Assembly: GCA_945483375.1 (NCBI GenBank)
Contig: CALYRQ010000034.1
Coordinates: 1 to 7,495 of the forward strand
From: an uncultured Elusimicrobia bacterium
Lineage (GTDB): Bacteria; Elusimicrobiota; Elusimicrobia; Elusimicrobiales; Elusimicrobiaceae
Length of the DNA stretch: 7,495 nt
Direction of reading: 5' to 3'
Under the pieces are notes generated by a model, which saw only the letters and a list, made by a program, of their open reading frames with translations, had not been told where the DNA came from and ran no database searches. The translations under genes and the position numbers were made by a program. Below, in pieces: positions 1-5,655 of this stretch (positions are counted from its first letter, which is position 1; each line of letters opens with the position of its first letter).

Positions 1-443
1 TCCAGCACTTGCGCTACGGTTACTTTTTGGAGCGTTTGCAAAAGTTCTTTGCCCGTTACGAAGGGATCAAGCCATTCGCCGTTGAAGCGGATTTCGGTTT
101 TTTTGGGGTCCAGCACTTTAAAAGCCTGGTCGGTATAGGTTTTGGCGTTTTCCAAAATTTTTTCTCGCGGGAGGACGGGGCGGGTGGAATCGCGGCCGGA
201 AGGGTCGCCCACGGCGGCGGTAAAATCGCCGATGACGAGCACGGCGGTGTGGCCCAAATCCTGGAAGCGGCGCAGGAGCGAAAGCGCCACGCTGTGGCCG
301 AGGTGCAGGTCCGCGCTGGTCGGGTCGCAGCCGAGTTTTACTTTAAGGGTTTTGCCGCTTTCCAGCTTTTTGGCAAGATCGGCTTTGGATACTACGTCCA
401 CGCAGCCGCGCGTTAAAAAATTAATTTGTTCTTCAACGGTCAT
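1..443 (-). CDS. tyrS: Tyrosyl-tRNA synthetase, N-terminal part (cut by window edge)
   Basis: This cytoplasmic class I aminoacyl-tRNA synthetase activates tyrosine with ATP and loads it onto tRNA-Tyr. The first 147 codons are present; the rest lies beyond base 1. Visible in the translation are the Rossmann-fold start with GCDPTSADLHLGH at residues 38-50, containing the HIGH-type ATP-binding motif as HLGH (47-50), followed by VIGDFTAAVGDPSGR (70-84), which is characteristic of the TyrZ-like bacterial TyrRS subgroup. The KMSKS loop and the tRNA-binding C-terminal domain are not in the window. The ATG at 443 is supported by a GGAG Shine-Dalgarno at 453-456, nine bases upstream. The gene is separated from the upstream DUF805 gene by a terminator and has its own likely promoter, so it is probably a separate transcription unit. 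Identification is firm; the split between TyrS and TyrZ types is my inference. Confidence 0.95.
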   Translation of the reverse strand, partial: MTVEEQINFLTRGCVDVVSKADLAKKLESGKTLKVKLGCDPTSADLHLGHSVALSLLRRFQDLGHTAVLVIGDFTAAVGDPSGRDSTRPVLPREKILENAKTYTDQAFKVLDPKKTEIRFNGEWLDPFVTGKELLQTLQKVTVAQVL

Positions 444-480
444 TTAGATTATCTCCATAATAAAACGGGTACTTTTCTAT

Positions 481-489
481 ATTTTACCA
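481..489 (-). promoter_or_regulatory. Probable extended -10 promoter for tyrS
   Basis: On the minus strand the sequence TGG-TAAAAT combines a TGn extended -10 element (487-489) with a five-of-six -10 hexamer (481-486). No good -35 box is seen 16-18 bases upstream, where only a T-run from the preceding terminator lies; extended -10 promoters tolerate this. Predicted start is near 474, giving a leader of about 31 bases that contains the tyrS Shine-Dalgarno site. Position just after a terminator supports an independent promoter here. Confidence 0.45.
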
Positions 490-503
490 TATGCGGAGCC
501 CAG

Positions 504-531
504 AAAAACCGCCCGGTTTTAAGCCGGGCGG
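504..531 (-). terminator. Rho-independent terminator ending the gmk-priA-DUF805 unit
   Basis: Read on the minus strand, an 8-bp perfect GC-rich stem (CCGCCCGG at 531-524 pairing with CCGGGCGG at 516-509) closes a 7-base loop and is followed at once by five T residues (508-504). It begins 18 bases after the stop codon of the 109-residue DUF805 gene and precedes the tyrS promoter, as expected for the end of an operon. Confidence 0.9.
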
Positions 532-549
532 CGTTTGCGATAGAATTAT

Positions 550-879
550 TTACGGACGCAGACCGTAGCGGTTTTGCCCCCAGGTTCCCGGCCACAGCCA
601 CAACACAATCACGCTGACGGGTAACAGGTAGACTAAAATCACCCAAAATCCCGACGCGTTCATATCATGCAGACGGCGCACGGTGGCGCTCCACAGCCAG
701 GCAACGCCCCAAATCATCACCACCCAGCCTGCAATCCAAAACAGCATGGAGGGCACAAAAAAGTTGGACGCCGTTTCAGCCCGCCAGAAATAATATCCCG
801 GGAAGCCCAGCAGTATCCAACAAAATACGGACGTAAAAAAATAAGCCAGCCGGCCCATGCGTCCATTCAGTCTAAACAT
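550..879 (-). CDS. DUF805 family inner-membrane protein (109 aa)
   Basis: Small integral membrane protein of unknown function. The family signatures are all visible: GRMGRLAYFF near the N-terminus (residues 6-15), RRLHDMNASGFW after the second membrane helix (68-79), and GQNRYGLRP at the C-terminus. Hydrophobic segments at about 12-30, 39-65 and 77-96 suggest three or four membrane passes, the usual DUF805 plan, and 109 residues is a usual family length. A good Shine-Dalgarno (AAGGGGG, 887-893) lies seven bases before the ATG at 879. It follows the 185-residue DUF805 gene by 75 bases and is the last gene before the terminator at 531-504. The 75-base gap has no terminator and no convincing promoter, so co-transcription with priA is likely. 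No molecular function can be assigned from the sequence. Confidence 0.88.
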   Translation of the reverse strand: MFRLNGRMGRLAYFFTSVFCWILLGFPGYYFWRAETASNFFVPSMLFWIAGWVVMIWGVAWLWSATVRRLHDMNASGFWVILVYLLPVSVIVLWLWPGTWGQNRYGLRP

Positions 880-954
880 ATATCATCCCCCTTACAACTA
901 ATTTCTATTCCTAGCATAAAGGCAAAAGCGTTTTCCGGCCGGGGCAAAAAAAGA

Positions 955-1512
955 TTAGAAACGCGCGGAGTAGGCGGCCTGTTGCCGTTGGGAAACGGCG
1001 GAGCGTTCCATGGCGTATTTGGAAAACCCGGCCATGGCGGCGGCCACCAAAATTCCGAGCGCGGCCGTTAAGCAAAACGCGGAAAATCCAAAGCTGTGCG
1101 GAAAGAAGGGTTCGGTTTTTTCGCCAAATCGGTTTTCTTCGGCGGAGCCTTTTTTGAGCGCTAAAAACGCCCACACGCAAACCCCCAGCGCGCTGACGAA
1201 AAGCGCCCCAGTTTTGGAGAAAAGCGAAATCCCCGTGGTGATAACCACATATAAAATATACCACCACAGCGACAAATTAAAATCGTGCAACCGGCGGGAA
1301 TAAAGAGCAAGCCCCACCCAAAACGCCAGTAAAGACACGGGGAGCGTAAGCGCCTGCGCCAAAAGAGCGTTTGCCATCGGGACGGAGCCGCCCATCAGCC
1401 AAAAAGAAAGCGCCAGGTTCCCAAACGTCAGCAAATTGCAAACGAGCCCCACGGCGGCGAATTCTTCCCGTCCGGCACGGGGGGTAAAACGAAAGAGGTT
1501 TTTCCAGTTCAT
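955..1512 (-). CDS. Divergent DUF805-like membrane protein (185 aa)
   Basis: Integral membrane protein, function unknown. It carries a degenerate DUF805 signature: RAGREEF (residues 12-18) in place of GRxxRxxF, SRRLHDFNLSLWW (72-84), and ENRFG (126-130). Hydrophobic stretches lie at about 18-40, 45-71, 82-98 and 101-119. Beyond the normal DUF805 end there is an extra linker and a further hydrophobic segment (141-162) followed by a polar tail rich in Q, S and R, so the protein is longer than its 109-residue neighbour. The ATG at 1512 is backed by an AGGAG Shine-Dalgarno (1519-1523) that overlaps the priA stop codon, indicating translational coupling with priA. Family placement is good for the first 130 residues; the C-terminal extension is unrecognised. 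Confidence 0.82.
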   Translation of the reverse strand: MNWKNLFRFTPRAGREEFAAVGLVCNLLTFGNLALSFWLMGGSVPMANALLAQALTLPVSLLAFWVGLALYSRRLHDFNLSLWWYILYVVITTGISLFSKTGALFVSALGVCVWAFLALKKGSAEENRFGEKTEPFFPHSFGFSAFCLTAALGILVAAAMAGFSKYAMERSAVSQRQQAAYSARF

Positions 1513-1518
1513 AGGTTT

Positions 1519-1523
1519 CTCCT
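1519..1523 (-). promoter_or_regulatory. Shine-Dalgarno overlapping the priA stop codon
   Basis: AGGAG on the minus strand sits six bases before the ATG of the 185-residue DUF805 gene and shares bases with the priA TAG stop (1524-1522). Ribosomes finishing priA would sit on this site, which suggests coupled translation. Confidence 0.75.
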
Positions 1524-3492
1524 AATAAAAATCGTACGGATCGGCCGACAGTTTTATTGTAACTTTTTTGGCGGGAACAAAGGAGTCTAATTCCGCCAAT
1601 AAATCCGCGCGGCGGGCGTCGTCCGTTTTAAATAAAAGATACTGTTTTTTGAGCGTATCGGTCTTTTTGGCGCACCAGACGGGGCCGAGTACGTCTAGGG
1701 ACAGTTTTGCACCTAAACGTTTTAAGCGTGCGGTTTCGGCGTTTAGCAAATCGCTTTCTTTTGCTTTGACCACTACTTTAAACAGGTGTACAAACGGCGG
1801 ATAGGAAAAACTTTCGCGCAACAATGTTTCCGTTTCCGCGGCGGCGCCGTAATCGCCCGCCAACAGGGGGGAATAATCATACGATTCTTTATCGGCGGTC
1901 TGGATGATAAGCCGTCCGTCTTTGACTCCGCTTAAATGGCCGCGCAGGGAAAACAGCGTCTGCCCGAATTTTTCGGAGGCGCGGAAATCCGGGCTGTCGA
2001 GTTCCAAGTCCGCGTCCAAAACGGCAGCTAAGGTTATTTTGGCCCCGCGAAGCGCGCCGGAAGCCATCCGCGTGCCGACGATGATATCGGCCGAGCCGGA
2101 TTTTAGCGCGTTTAACGCTTCAAACCCCTGTCCGGATTTCGTTTTCAGCGTGTCGGATTCCAAACGCAGGAGTTTCGCTTGGGGGAATAATTTGGCGAGT
2201 TCCGTAACGATTTTTTGCGTTCCCCCGCCGCGGGATTTAAAAATAAGGTTGTGGCATTGGGGGCATTCCTGCTGCAAGGTTTCTTTGTGTCCGCATTTTT
2301 TGCAGACGAGGAAATCGCCCGTTTCCGGGTTATTTTCACGCGCCAGAATTGCGCCGCATTGTTTACACTTGGCGTACGCCCCGCAGTTTAGGCAGTAATA
2401 CGCGTTGGCGTAGCCGCGGCGGTTTAAAATTAAAAGGGACGTTTCTTTTTTGCGCAGATTTTCGGCCAGTTCGGAAAGTAAAAAATCCGATAAAAATTTC
2501 GATTTCTCGCCCTTTTTATCCGTAATTTTAATTTGCGGCGTAAATGCGTGGCCGGGCACGGGTTCTTTAAAATCCAGCTGTTTTATCTGCCCGTCGTGCA
2601 CGAGTTTTAATATTTCCGCGCTGGGCGAGCCGGAAGCAAATAAAAGCGCGGCCCCGTGCGTTTCGGCGCGGAACAGTAATAAATCGCGCAGGTGGTAATA
2701 CGGTTTGTTTTCTTCCTGTTTATAGTTGTCGTCTTCTTCGTCCAACACGGCGGCCAAGCGCAAGTTTTTAAACGGCAAAAGCGCGCCCGAGCGCGTGGAA
2801 ATCACCACGCAGGGCAGGCCGCTCGAAACGGCGGAAAAGTATTTTTTCTTTTTGGACATCAGCATTTTGCTGTGCCAGCAGAACACGTTGTCCGCGCCGA
2901 AACGTTCTTCTGCCTCGGTGACAAACTGCCGCGCGCCCACTACGTCCGGCACCGTGATTAAAGCCTGGCCGTAGCCGGCCAGCACGTCGCCCGCCAGGCG
3001 CAGGACGGTTTCCGTTTTGCCGGTGTAAGCGGGACCGTTTAAAAGGAACGGATGAAATTCATACGCCGCGAGCGCGCGAACCGTACGCAGGGCGTTTTCT
3101 TGGGACGGGGTCAGCTTAAATTTAGGGGTTTTTACGTCAATATGGACGGAAGTGGGCGGCGCGTCTAGTTTAAAATACGGCTGGGGGGGAACAAGCGCAA
3201 ACAGAATTTGCCCAATCGGGCCGCCCCAGCGGGATTTCATAAAACGGGCAAGCGGAAACAAATCGGACCCAAACAGCGGGCGTTTGTCCACGACGGACGC
3301 GATTTCTTTTAAGGTGATTCCTTCGGGAGCGGAGGAAATTTCGGTCACTTGCGTTACCATGCCGCCCGTCAGCACGCGGCCAAACGGAGCCGTTACGCGC
3401 GAACCGGGGAGCAGTTTGCCTTCCAACTCTGCGGGTACGGCGTAATCGAAATCGCGGTCCAGGGGAACGTCAAAGACGACTTTGCAAAACAT
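1522..3492 (-). CDS. priA: PriA-type primosomal protein N' with degenerate helicase motifs
   Basis: PriA recognises stalled forks and reloads the replicative helicase. Order here: N-terminal 3'-DNA-binding domain (about 1-105, opening VVFDVPLDRDFDYAVP), helicase lobe 1 with Walker A GPAYTGKT (153-160), STRSGALLPFKNL (232-244) and DEED (251-254), then NRRGYA (357-362), a zinc module of four CxxC pairs (C367/370, C376/379, C397/400, C410/413), helicase lobe 2 with LDADLELDSPDFRASEKF, and a C-terminal domain (YPPF, LGPV). Overall family assignment is firm. Odd points: DEEH is DEED, GTQMxxKG is GTRMASG, GSATP is SGSPS, and the QVAGRAGR motif VI is SLRGHLSG (515-522). The winged-helix region between about 108 and 127 is nearly missing, and 656 residues is short against about 732 in E. 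coli. Start ATG is five bases after the UDG stop with no strong Shine-Dalgarno nearby (GAAAGG 19 bases upstream), so coupling is likely. Helicase activity is doubtful; fork binding and zinc structure look intact. Confidence 0.93.
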   Translation of the reverse strand: MFCKVVFDVPLDRDFDYAVPAELEGKLLPGSRVTAPFGRVLTGGMVTQVTEISSAPEGITLKEIASVVDKRPLFGSDLFPLARFMKSRWGGPIGQILFALVPPQPYFKLDAPPTSVHIDVKTPKFKLTPSQENALRTVRALAAYEFHPFLLNGPAYTGKTETVLRLAGDVLAGYGQALITVPDVVGARQFVTEAEERFGADNVFCWHSKMLMSKKKKYFSAVSSGLPCVVISTRSGALLPFKNLRLAAVLDEEDDNYKQEENKPYYHLRDLLLFRAETHGAALLFASGSPSAEILKLVHDGQIKQLDFKEPVPGHAFTPQIKITDKKGEKSKFLSDFLLSELAENLRKKETSLLILNRRGYANAYYCLNCGAYAKCKQCGAILARENNPETGDFLVCKKCGHKETLQQECPQCHNLIFKSRGGGTQKIVTELAKLFPQAKLLRLESDTLKTKSGQGFEALNALKSGSADIIVGTRMASGALRGAKITLAAVLDADLELDSPDFRASEKFGQTLFSLRGHLSGVKDGRLIIQTADKESYDYSPLLAGDYGAAAETETLLRESFSYPPFVHLFKVVVKAKESDLLNAETARLKRLGAKLSLDVLGPVWCAKKTDTLKKQYLLFKTDDARRADLLAELDSFVPAKKVTIKLSADPYDFY

Positions 3493-3497
3493 AGGGG

Positions 3498-4421
3498 TTA
3501 TTTGGACGCGCCTTTCAGGCCCAGTTCGGCCATGACCATTTGCAGGTCAATCCACGCGTCTTTTTTCCAGCCCGGGTTGCGCAGTAAGGCGGCGGGGTGG
3601 AACGTGGCTAAAATTTTGACGGGCCGGGGGAGTTTTACGCTGTCTAAACTTAAATCGTAGAAGCGGCCCCGGAGTGCGCCCAAAGATTTGGCGTCCGAGA
3701 TAAGCGCTTTGGCCGATACGCCGCCCAGCGCCACGATGTATTTCGGGCAGATAACGGCGATTTGCTGTTCCAGATACTTGCGGCAGCAGGCGATTTCGCC
3801 CGCGTTCGGCGCGCGGTCATTACCGTGTTTTTCGGGATGCAAAGGGTCCGTCATCGGGTGGCATTTGGCGATGTTGGCAATGAACACCTGCTCGCGTTTA
3901 AGACCCATGGCGGCAATCATTTTGTCAAGCAGCTGGCCCGCGCGGCCTACGAACGGGCGGCCCTGGCGGTCTTCGTCAAATCCGGGTCCTTCGCCGATGA
4001 ACATAAGGTCCGCGTCCACGTTGCCTTCGCCGGGTACGGCGTTAATGCGCGTAGCCCCCAGCGGGCAGCGCGAACAATTTTTAATGGTGTCGGCAAGTTC
4101 CGAGAGGGCGGCGGTTTTTTGGGCGGTGTTCATAAGGACGGGATCCTGTTGGGGCGAAAATGTTTCTTTGGCCGCGGGGGCCTGCACAGGTGCGGGCGCG
4201 GCGGCTTGCTCACGCGCACGGGCGCGCGGAAATTCGACGGTTAAGGTTTCGCCTTCCGGCATAGGGGGAACGGCCGTTTGGGCCGGTTCCTGGGGTTGGA
4301 CGGACGCAACGGAAACGGCGGCGGGTGTTGCCGCCGCCGTTGCGATAAATTCATCTTCGTCCTGTGCGGCCAAGAAGTTTTTAAACTCTGCGGCCAGCCG
4401 GCTTAGCGAATTTTCCGCCAT
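3498..4421 (-). CDS. Family 4 uracil-DNA glycosylase with long disordered N-terminus
   Basis: Removes uracil from DNA to start base-excision repair. The catalytic domain is residues 105-307: CSRC (C116, C119) plus KC (C187) and C212 or C213 form the expected four-cysteine 4Fe-4S site; motif I is GEGPGFDEDRQGRPFVGRAG (143-162) and motif II is HPAALLRNP (275-283). These match family 4 (UDGa-type) enzymes. Residues 1-100 are an extension: a short acidic-amphipathic start (LSRLAAEFKNFLAAQDEDEF, 6-25) and then an Ala/Pro/Gln-rich, probably disordered linker. Family 4 enzymes are usually near 200 residues, so the extension explains the 307-residue length. Spacing between the third and fourth cysteine (24-25 residues) is wider than the usual 14-17 because of a PLHPEKHGND insert. 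The ATG at 4421 follows the rpoZ stop by two bases, with only a weak GAG upstream, pointing to coupled translation. It sits where coaBC is common in other bacteria. Confidence 0.93.
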   Translation of the reverse strand: MAENSLSRLAAEFKNFLAAQDEDEFIATAAATPAAVSVASVQPQEPAQTAVPPMPEGETLTVEFPRARAREQAAAPAPVQAPAAKETFSPQQDPVLMNTAQKTAALSELADTIKNCSRCPLGATRINAVPGEGNVDADLMFIGEGPGFDEDRQGRPFVGRAGQLLDKMIAAMGLKREQVFIANIAKCHPMTDPLHPEKHGNDRAPNAGEIACCRKYLEQQIAVICPKYIVALGGVSAKALISDAKSLGALRGRFYDLSLDSVKLPRPVKILATFHPAALLRNPGWKKDAWIDLQMVMAELGLKGASK

Positions 4422-4423
4422 GA

Positions 4424-4720
4424 TTATAATCTCATGGGTTCTTTGGCTTTGCGTTCCGCTTCTTTGCGGGCTTCTTCCTGGGCGCGCAGTTCGGCTTCCA
4501 GGTTTTCTTTGCTGATGCGGAGCACTTCGTCTTTGGTTACGCGACCGGAAAGAATGTCGTCCAACGCCACTTTAATCACCACGGCGTGGGGTTGGTTTTT
4601 GTATTCCTGTTTTTTCTTGAGTTCTTTGGCCCAGGTGGACGCCAAGACTACGATGTCGTAGCGGTCCCCGTCGTAGTTCATTAATCTGGCGTCAAATTCT
4701 TTGTCATTTTTTACGGACAT
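4424..4720 (-). CDS. rpoZ: DNA-directed RNA polymerase omega subunit
   Basis: Omega helps assemble and stabilise RNA polymerase by binding the beta' subunit. In 98 residues it shows the omega core: NYDGDRYDIVVLASTWAKEL (14-33), equivalent to the NRFxLVxxAxxRARQL helix, then HAVVIKVALDDILSGRVT (45-62), equivalent to the segment containing A(L)xEIxxGKI. The C-terminal third (66-98) is a highly charged Glu/Lys/Arg helix, likely a coiled or extended tail. Sequence identity to classical omega is low, so the call rests on pattern and on position directly after gmk, a well-known bacterial neighbour. ATG at 4720 has a GAGGGAG Shine-Dalgarno (4726-4732) five bases upstream, and gmk ends 14 bases before it, so it belongs to the gmk operon. 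Confidence 0.85.
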   Translation of the reverse strand: MSVKNDKEFDARLMNYDGDRYDIVVLASTWAKELKKKQEYKNQPHAVVIKVALDDILSGRVTKDEVLRISKENLEAELRAQEEARKEAERKAKEPMRL

Positions 4721-4734
4721 ATTCGCTCCCTCGG

Positions 4735-5331
4735 TTATTTAAGATTTTTAATCTTTTTTAAATCCTGGCGGCATACGCGGCACTGTTCGGCTGCCACGAT
4801 TCCGGCCATGTCGTTTACGGCTTTTTCCAAATCGTCGTTGAGGAGCGCGTAGTCGTAACGGTCCAGCTCCTGCATTTCTTTTTTGGCGGTTTCCAGGCGG
4901 ATTTCGATGTCTTGCGTATTGTCGTTGCGGCCCAAAATGCGTTTTTTAAGCTCTTTTAAGCTGGGCGGCACGATGAACACGGTGGCGGCCTGCGGATATT
5001 CGTTTTTTACGGTCCGCGCGCCTTGCACGTCAATCACCAAAATGGGGCAGATACCTTTTTTTAAAAGCGTATCAACGGATTTTTTAGGAATCCCGTAATA
5101 GTGCGTATGCACTTGGGCCCATTCCAGCATTTGGCCTTTTTTGATAGCCTGTTCAAACTGTTTGATGGTCCAAAAATGGTAATCCACGCCGTCTTTTTCG
5201 CCTTTGCGGGGCGCACGGGTGGTGGCGGTAATCACACGCGAAACGGTTCTGTTGCGTTTTAACACCGCGTCCACAATGGTGGTTTTACCCGCGCCGGACG
5301 GTGAAGATACGATAATGGGAAAAGCGTTCAT
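4735..5331 (-). CDS. gmk: Guanylate kinase
   Basis: Converts GMP and ATP to GDP and ADP in the cytoplasm, the essential step between GMP and GTP/dGTP. The P-loop SSPSGAGKTT is at residues 9-18, the GMP-binding segment TTRAPRKGEKDGVDYHF is at 37-53, and the lid and base-contact region around RILGRNDNTQDIEIRLETAKKE follows later; 198 residues is close to the family norm. The P-loop begins SP where GP is more usual. No Shine-Dalgarno lies in range of the ATG at 5331. Instead, promoter elements directly upstream put the predicted transcription start on the A of the ATG, so the message is probably leaderless. The start cannot be much earlier, because the P-loop is already at the usual distance from the N-terminus. 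It heads the gmk-rpoZ-udg-priA-DUF805 operon. Confidence 0.97.
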   Translation of the reverse strand: MNAFPIIVSSPSGAGKTTIVDAVLKRNRTVSRVITATTRAPRKGEKDGVDYHFWTIKQFEQAIKKGQMLEWAQVHTHYYGIPKKSVDTLLKKGICPILVIDVQGARTVKNEYPQAATVFIVPPSLKELKKRILGRNDNTQDIEIRLETAKKEMQELDRYDYALLNDDLEKAVNDMAGIVAAEQCRVCRQDLKKIKNLK

Positions 5332-5337
5332 GGTTAT

Positions 5338-5366
5338 ATTTTAGTAAATAAAGGGTTCCTCGTAAA
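5338..5366 (-). promoter_or_regulatory. Sigma-70 promoter for gmk, leaderless geometry
   Basis: On the minus strand a -35 box TTTACG (5366-5361, four of six matches) is followed after exactly 17 bases by a -10 box TAAAAT (5343-5338, five of six). Six bases, ATAACC, separate the -10 box from the gmk ATG. With the standard start seven bases past the hexamer end, +1 falls on the A of the ATG at 5331. The absence of a Shine-Dalgarno before gmk agrees with a leaderless message. Confidence 0.7.
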
Positions 5367-5379
5367 GGGGAAAACATAT

Positions 5380-5413
5380 AAAAAACAGGCCAAACGCGCT
5401 TATCGGTTCGGCC
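5380..5413 (-). terminator. Rho-independent terminator after the 30-aa ORF
   Basis: On the minus strand GGCCGAAC (5413-5406) pairs with GTTTGGCC (5395-5388), eight pairs including one G-U, around a 10-base loop, followed by TG and then six T residues (5385-5380). It lies nine bases after the small ORF's TGA and before the gmk promoter, so it separates the small gene from gmk or acts as an attenuator between them. Confidence 0.75.
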
Positions 5414-5421
5414 CGGAAAAA

Positions 5422-5514
5422 TCAGAAAGAGGCAAACGGACGCTGGGTGCCGCGGCTGGAAACGGCGATAAATTCCATACTCATAATTAACAGGTTGTCT
5501 TGGGTGGTTTGCAT
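5422..5514 (-). CDS. Small ORF, 30 aa, unknown, with perfect Shine-Dalgarno
   Basis: The ORF runs ATG to TGA and encodes a peptide starting MQTTQDNLLIMSMEF and ending SSRGTQRPFASF. It is not recognised. Support for translation comes from an exact AGGAGG (5527-5522) seven bases before the ATG and from the terminator that follows the stop by nine bases, giving a complete mini-gene. The peptide has no membrane segment, no cysteine and no signal sequence; the middle (LLIMSMEFIAV) is moderately hydrophobic and the end is basic and aromatic. It lies between the metalloprotease terminator and the gmk promoter. It may be a free small protein, a leader peptide acting on readthrough into gmk, or a chance ORF; the strength of the ribosome site argues against the last. 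Its own promoter is not clear: TTTACG (5559-5554 region) with TGTAAG 17 bases on is a weak candidate. Confidence 0.6.
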   Translation of the reverse strand: MQTTQDNLLIMSMEFIAVSSRGTQRPFASF

Positions 5515-5520
5515 AGTAAA

Positions 5521-5527
5521 TCCTCCT
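5521..5527 (-). promoter_or_regulatory. Consensus Shine-Dalgarno of the 30-aa ORF
   Basis: AGGAGGA on the minus strand is a full match to the anti-SD core at ideal spacing. It is the strongest ribosome site in the window and sits one base after a small perfect hairpin (5541-5529). Confidence 0.8.
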
Positions 5528-5528
5528 G

Positions 5529-5601
5529 ATACTTACAGTATGGCCTTTTTGAGGCGTAAAAACCAGGGTCTTTGGACCCAGGCCCACCCGGAAAAAGGAC
5601 C
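5529..5601 (-). promoter_or_regulatory. Possible structured 5' leader RNA before the 30-aa ORF
   Basis: Transcribed from the minus strand, this segment can form a nested fold. CCTTTTT (5598-5592) pairs with AAAAAGG (5550-5544), extended by GG/CC across a single bulged base. Inside is a hairpin with GGGTC-CAAA-GACCC (5579-5566) lengthened by CC/GG beyond a T-T mismatch and followed by five T residues, which by itself looks like a weak terminator. After the outer stem comes a perfect ATACT-GTA-AGTAT hairpin (5541-5529) that abuts the Shine-Dalgarno. I do not recognise a known riboswitch class. The pairing is seen; a regulatory role is inference. Confidence 0.35.
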
Positions 5602-5616
5602 TATATCAGGCGGATG

Positions 5617-5648
5617 AAAAACAACGCCCCGGCGTTAAAACCGGGGCG
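5617..5648 (-). terminator. Rho-independent terminator of the metalloprotease gene
   Basis: CGCCCCGG (5648-5641) pairs perfectly with CCGGGGCG (5632-5625) around an 8-base loop, followed by TTGTTTTT (5624-5617). It begins eight bases after the stop codon of the metalloprotease-like gene. Confidence 0.9.
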
Positions 5649-5655
5649 CGGATGA

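Noticed and set aside
887..954. Possible internal promoter (TATGCT) before the 109-residue DUF805 gene
   Set aside because: No -35 element lies 16-18 bases upstream and the base before it does not give an extended -10; too weak to call.
985..1005. GCCGTT-TCCC-AACGGC hairpin on the minus strand with a T-run about 45 bases later
   Set aside because: The stem lies inside the coding sequence of the 185-residue DUF805 gene and is too far from the T-run (about 947-941) to be a terminator.
4423..4429. Perfect TATAAT on the minus strand just before the UDG start
   Set aside because: It is formed by the last codons and stop of rpoZ, its predicted start would fall inside the UDG gene, and no -35 box is evident.
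3688..4515. Long plus-strand ORF of 275 codons (and a 160-codon one at 3762-4244)
   Set aside because: Both lie opposite the uracil-DNA glycosylase gene, whose motifs are certain; the plus-strand translations are Ser/Arg/Ala-rich with no recognisable domain and arise from GC-biased third positions.
5285..5587. Minus-strand ORF of 100 codons overlapping the gmk start and the small ORF
   Set aside because: It has no ribosome site, overlaps the gmk promoter, terminator and small ORF in another frame, and its translation looks random.
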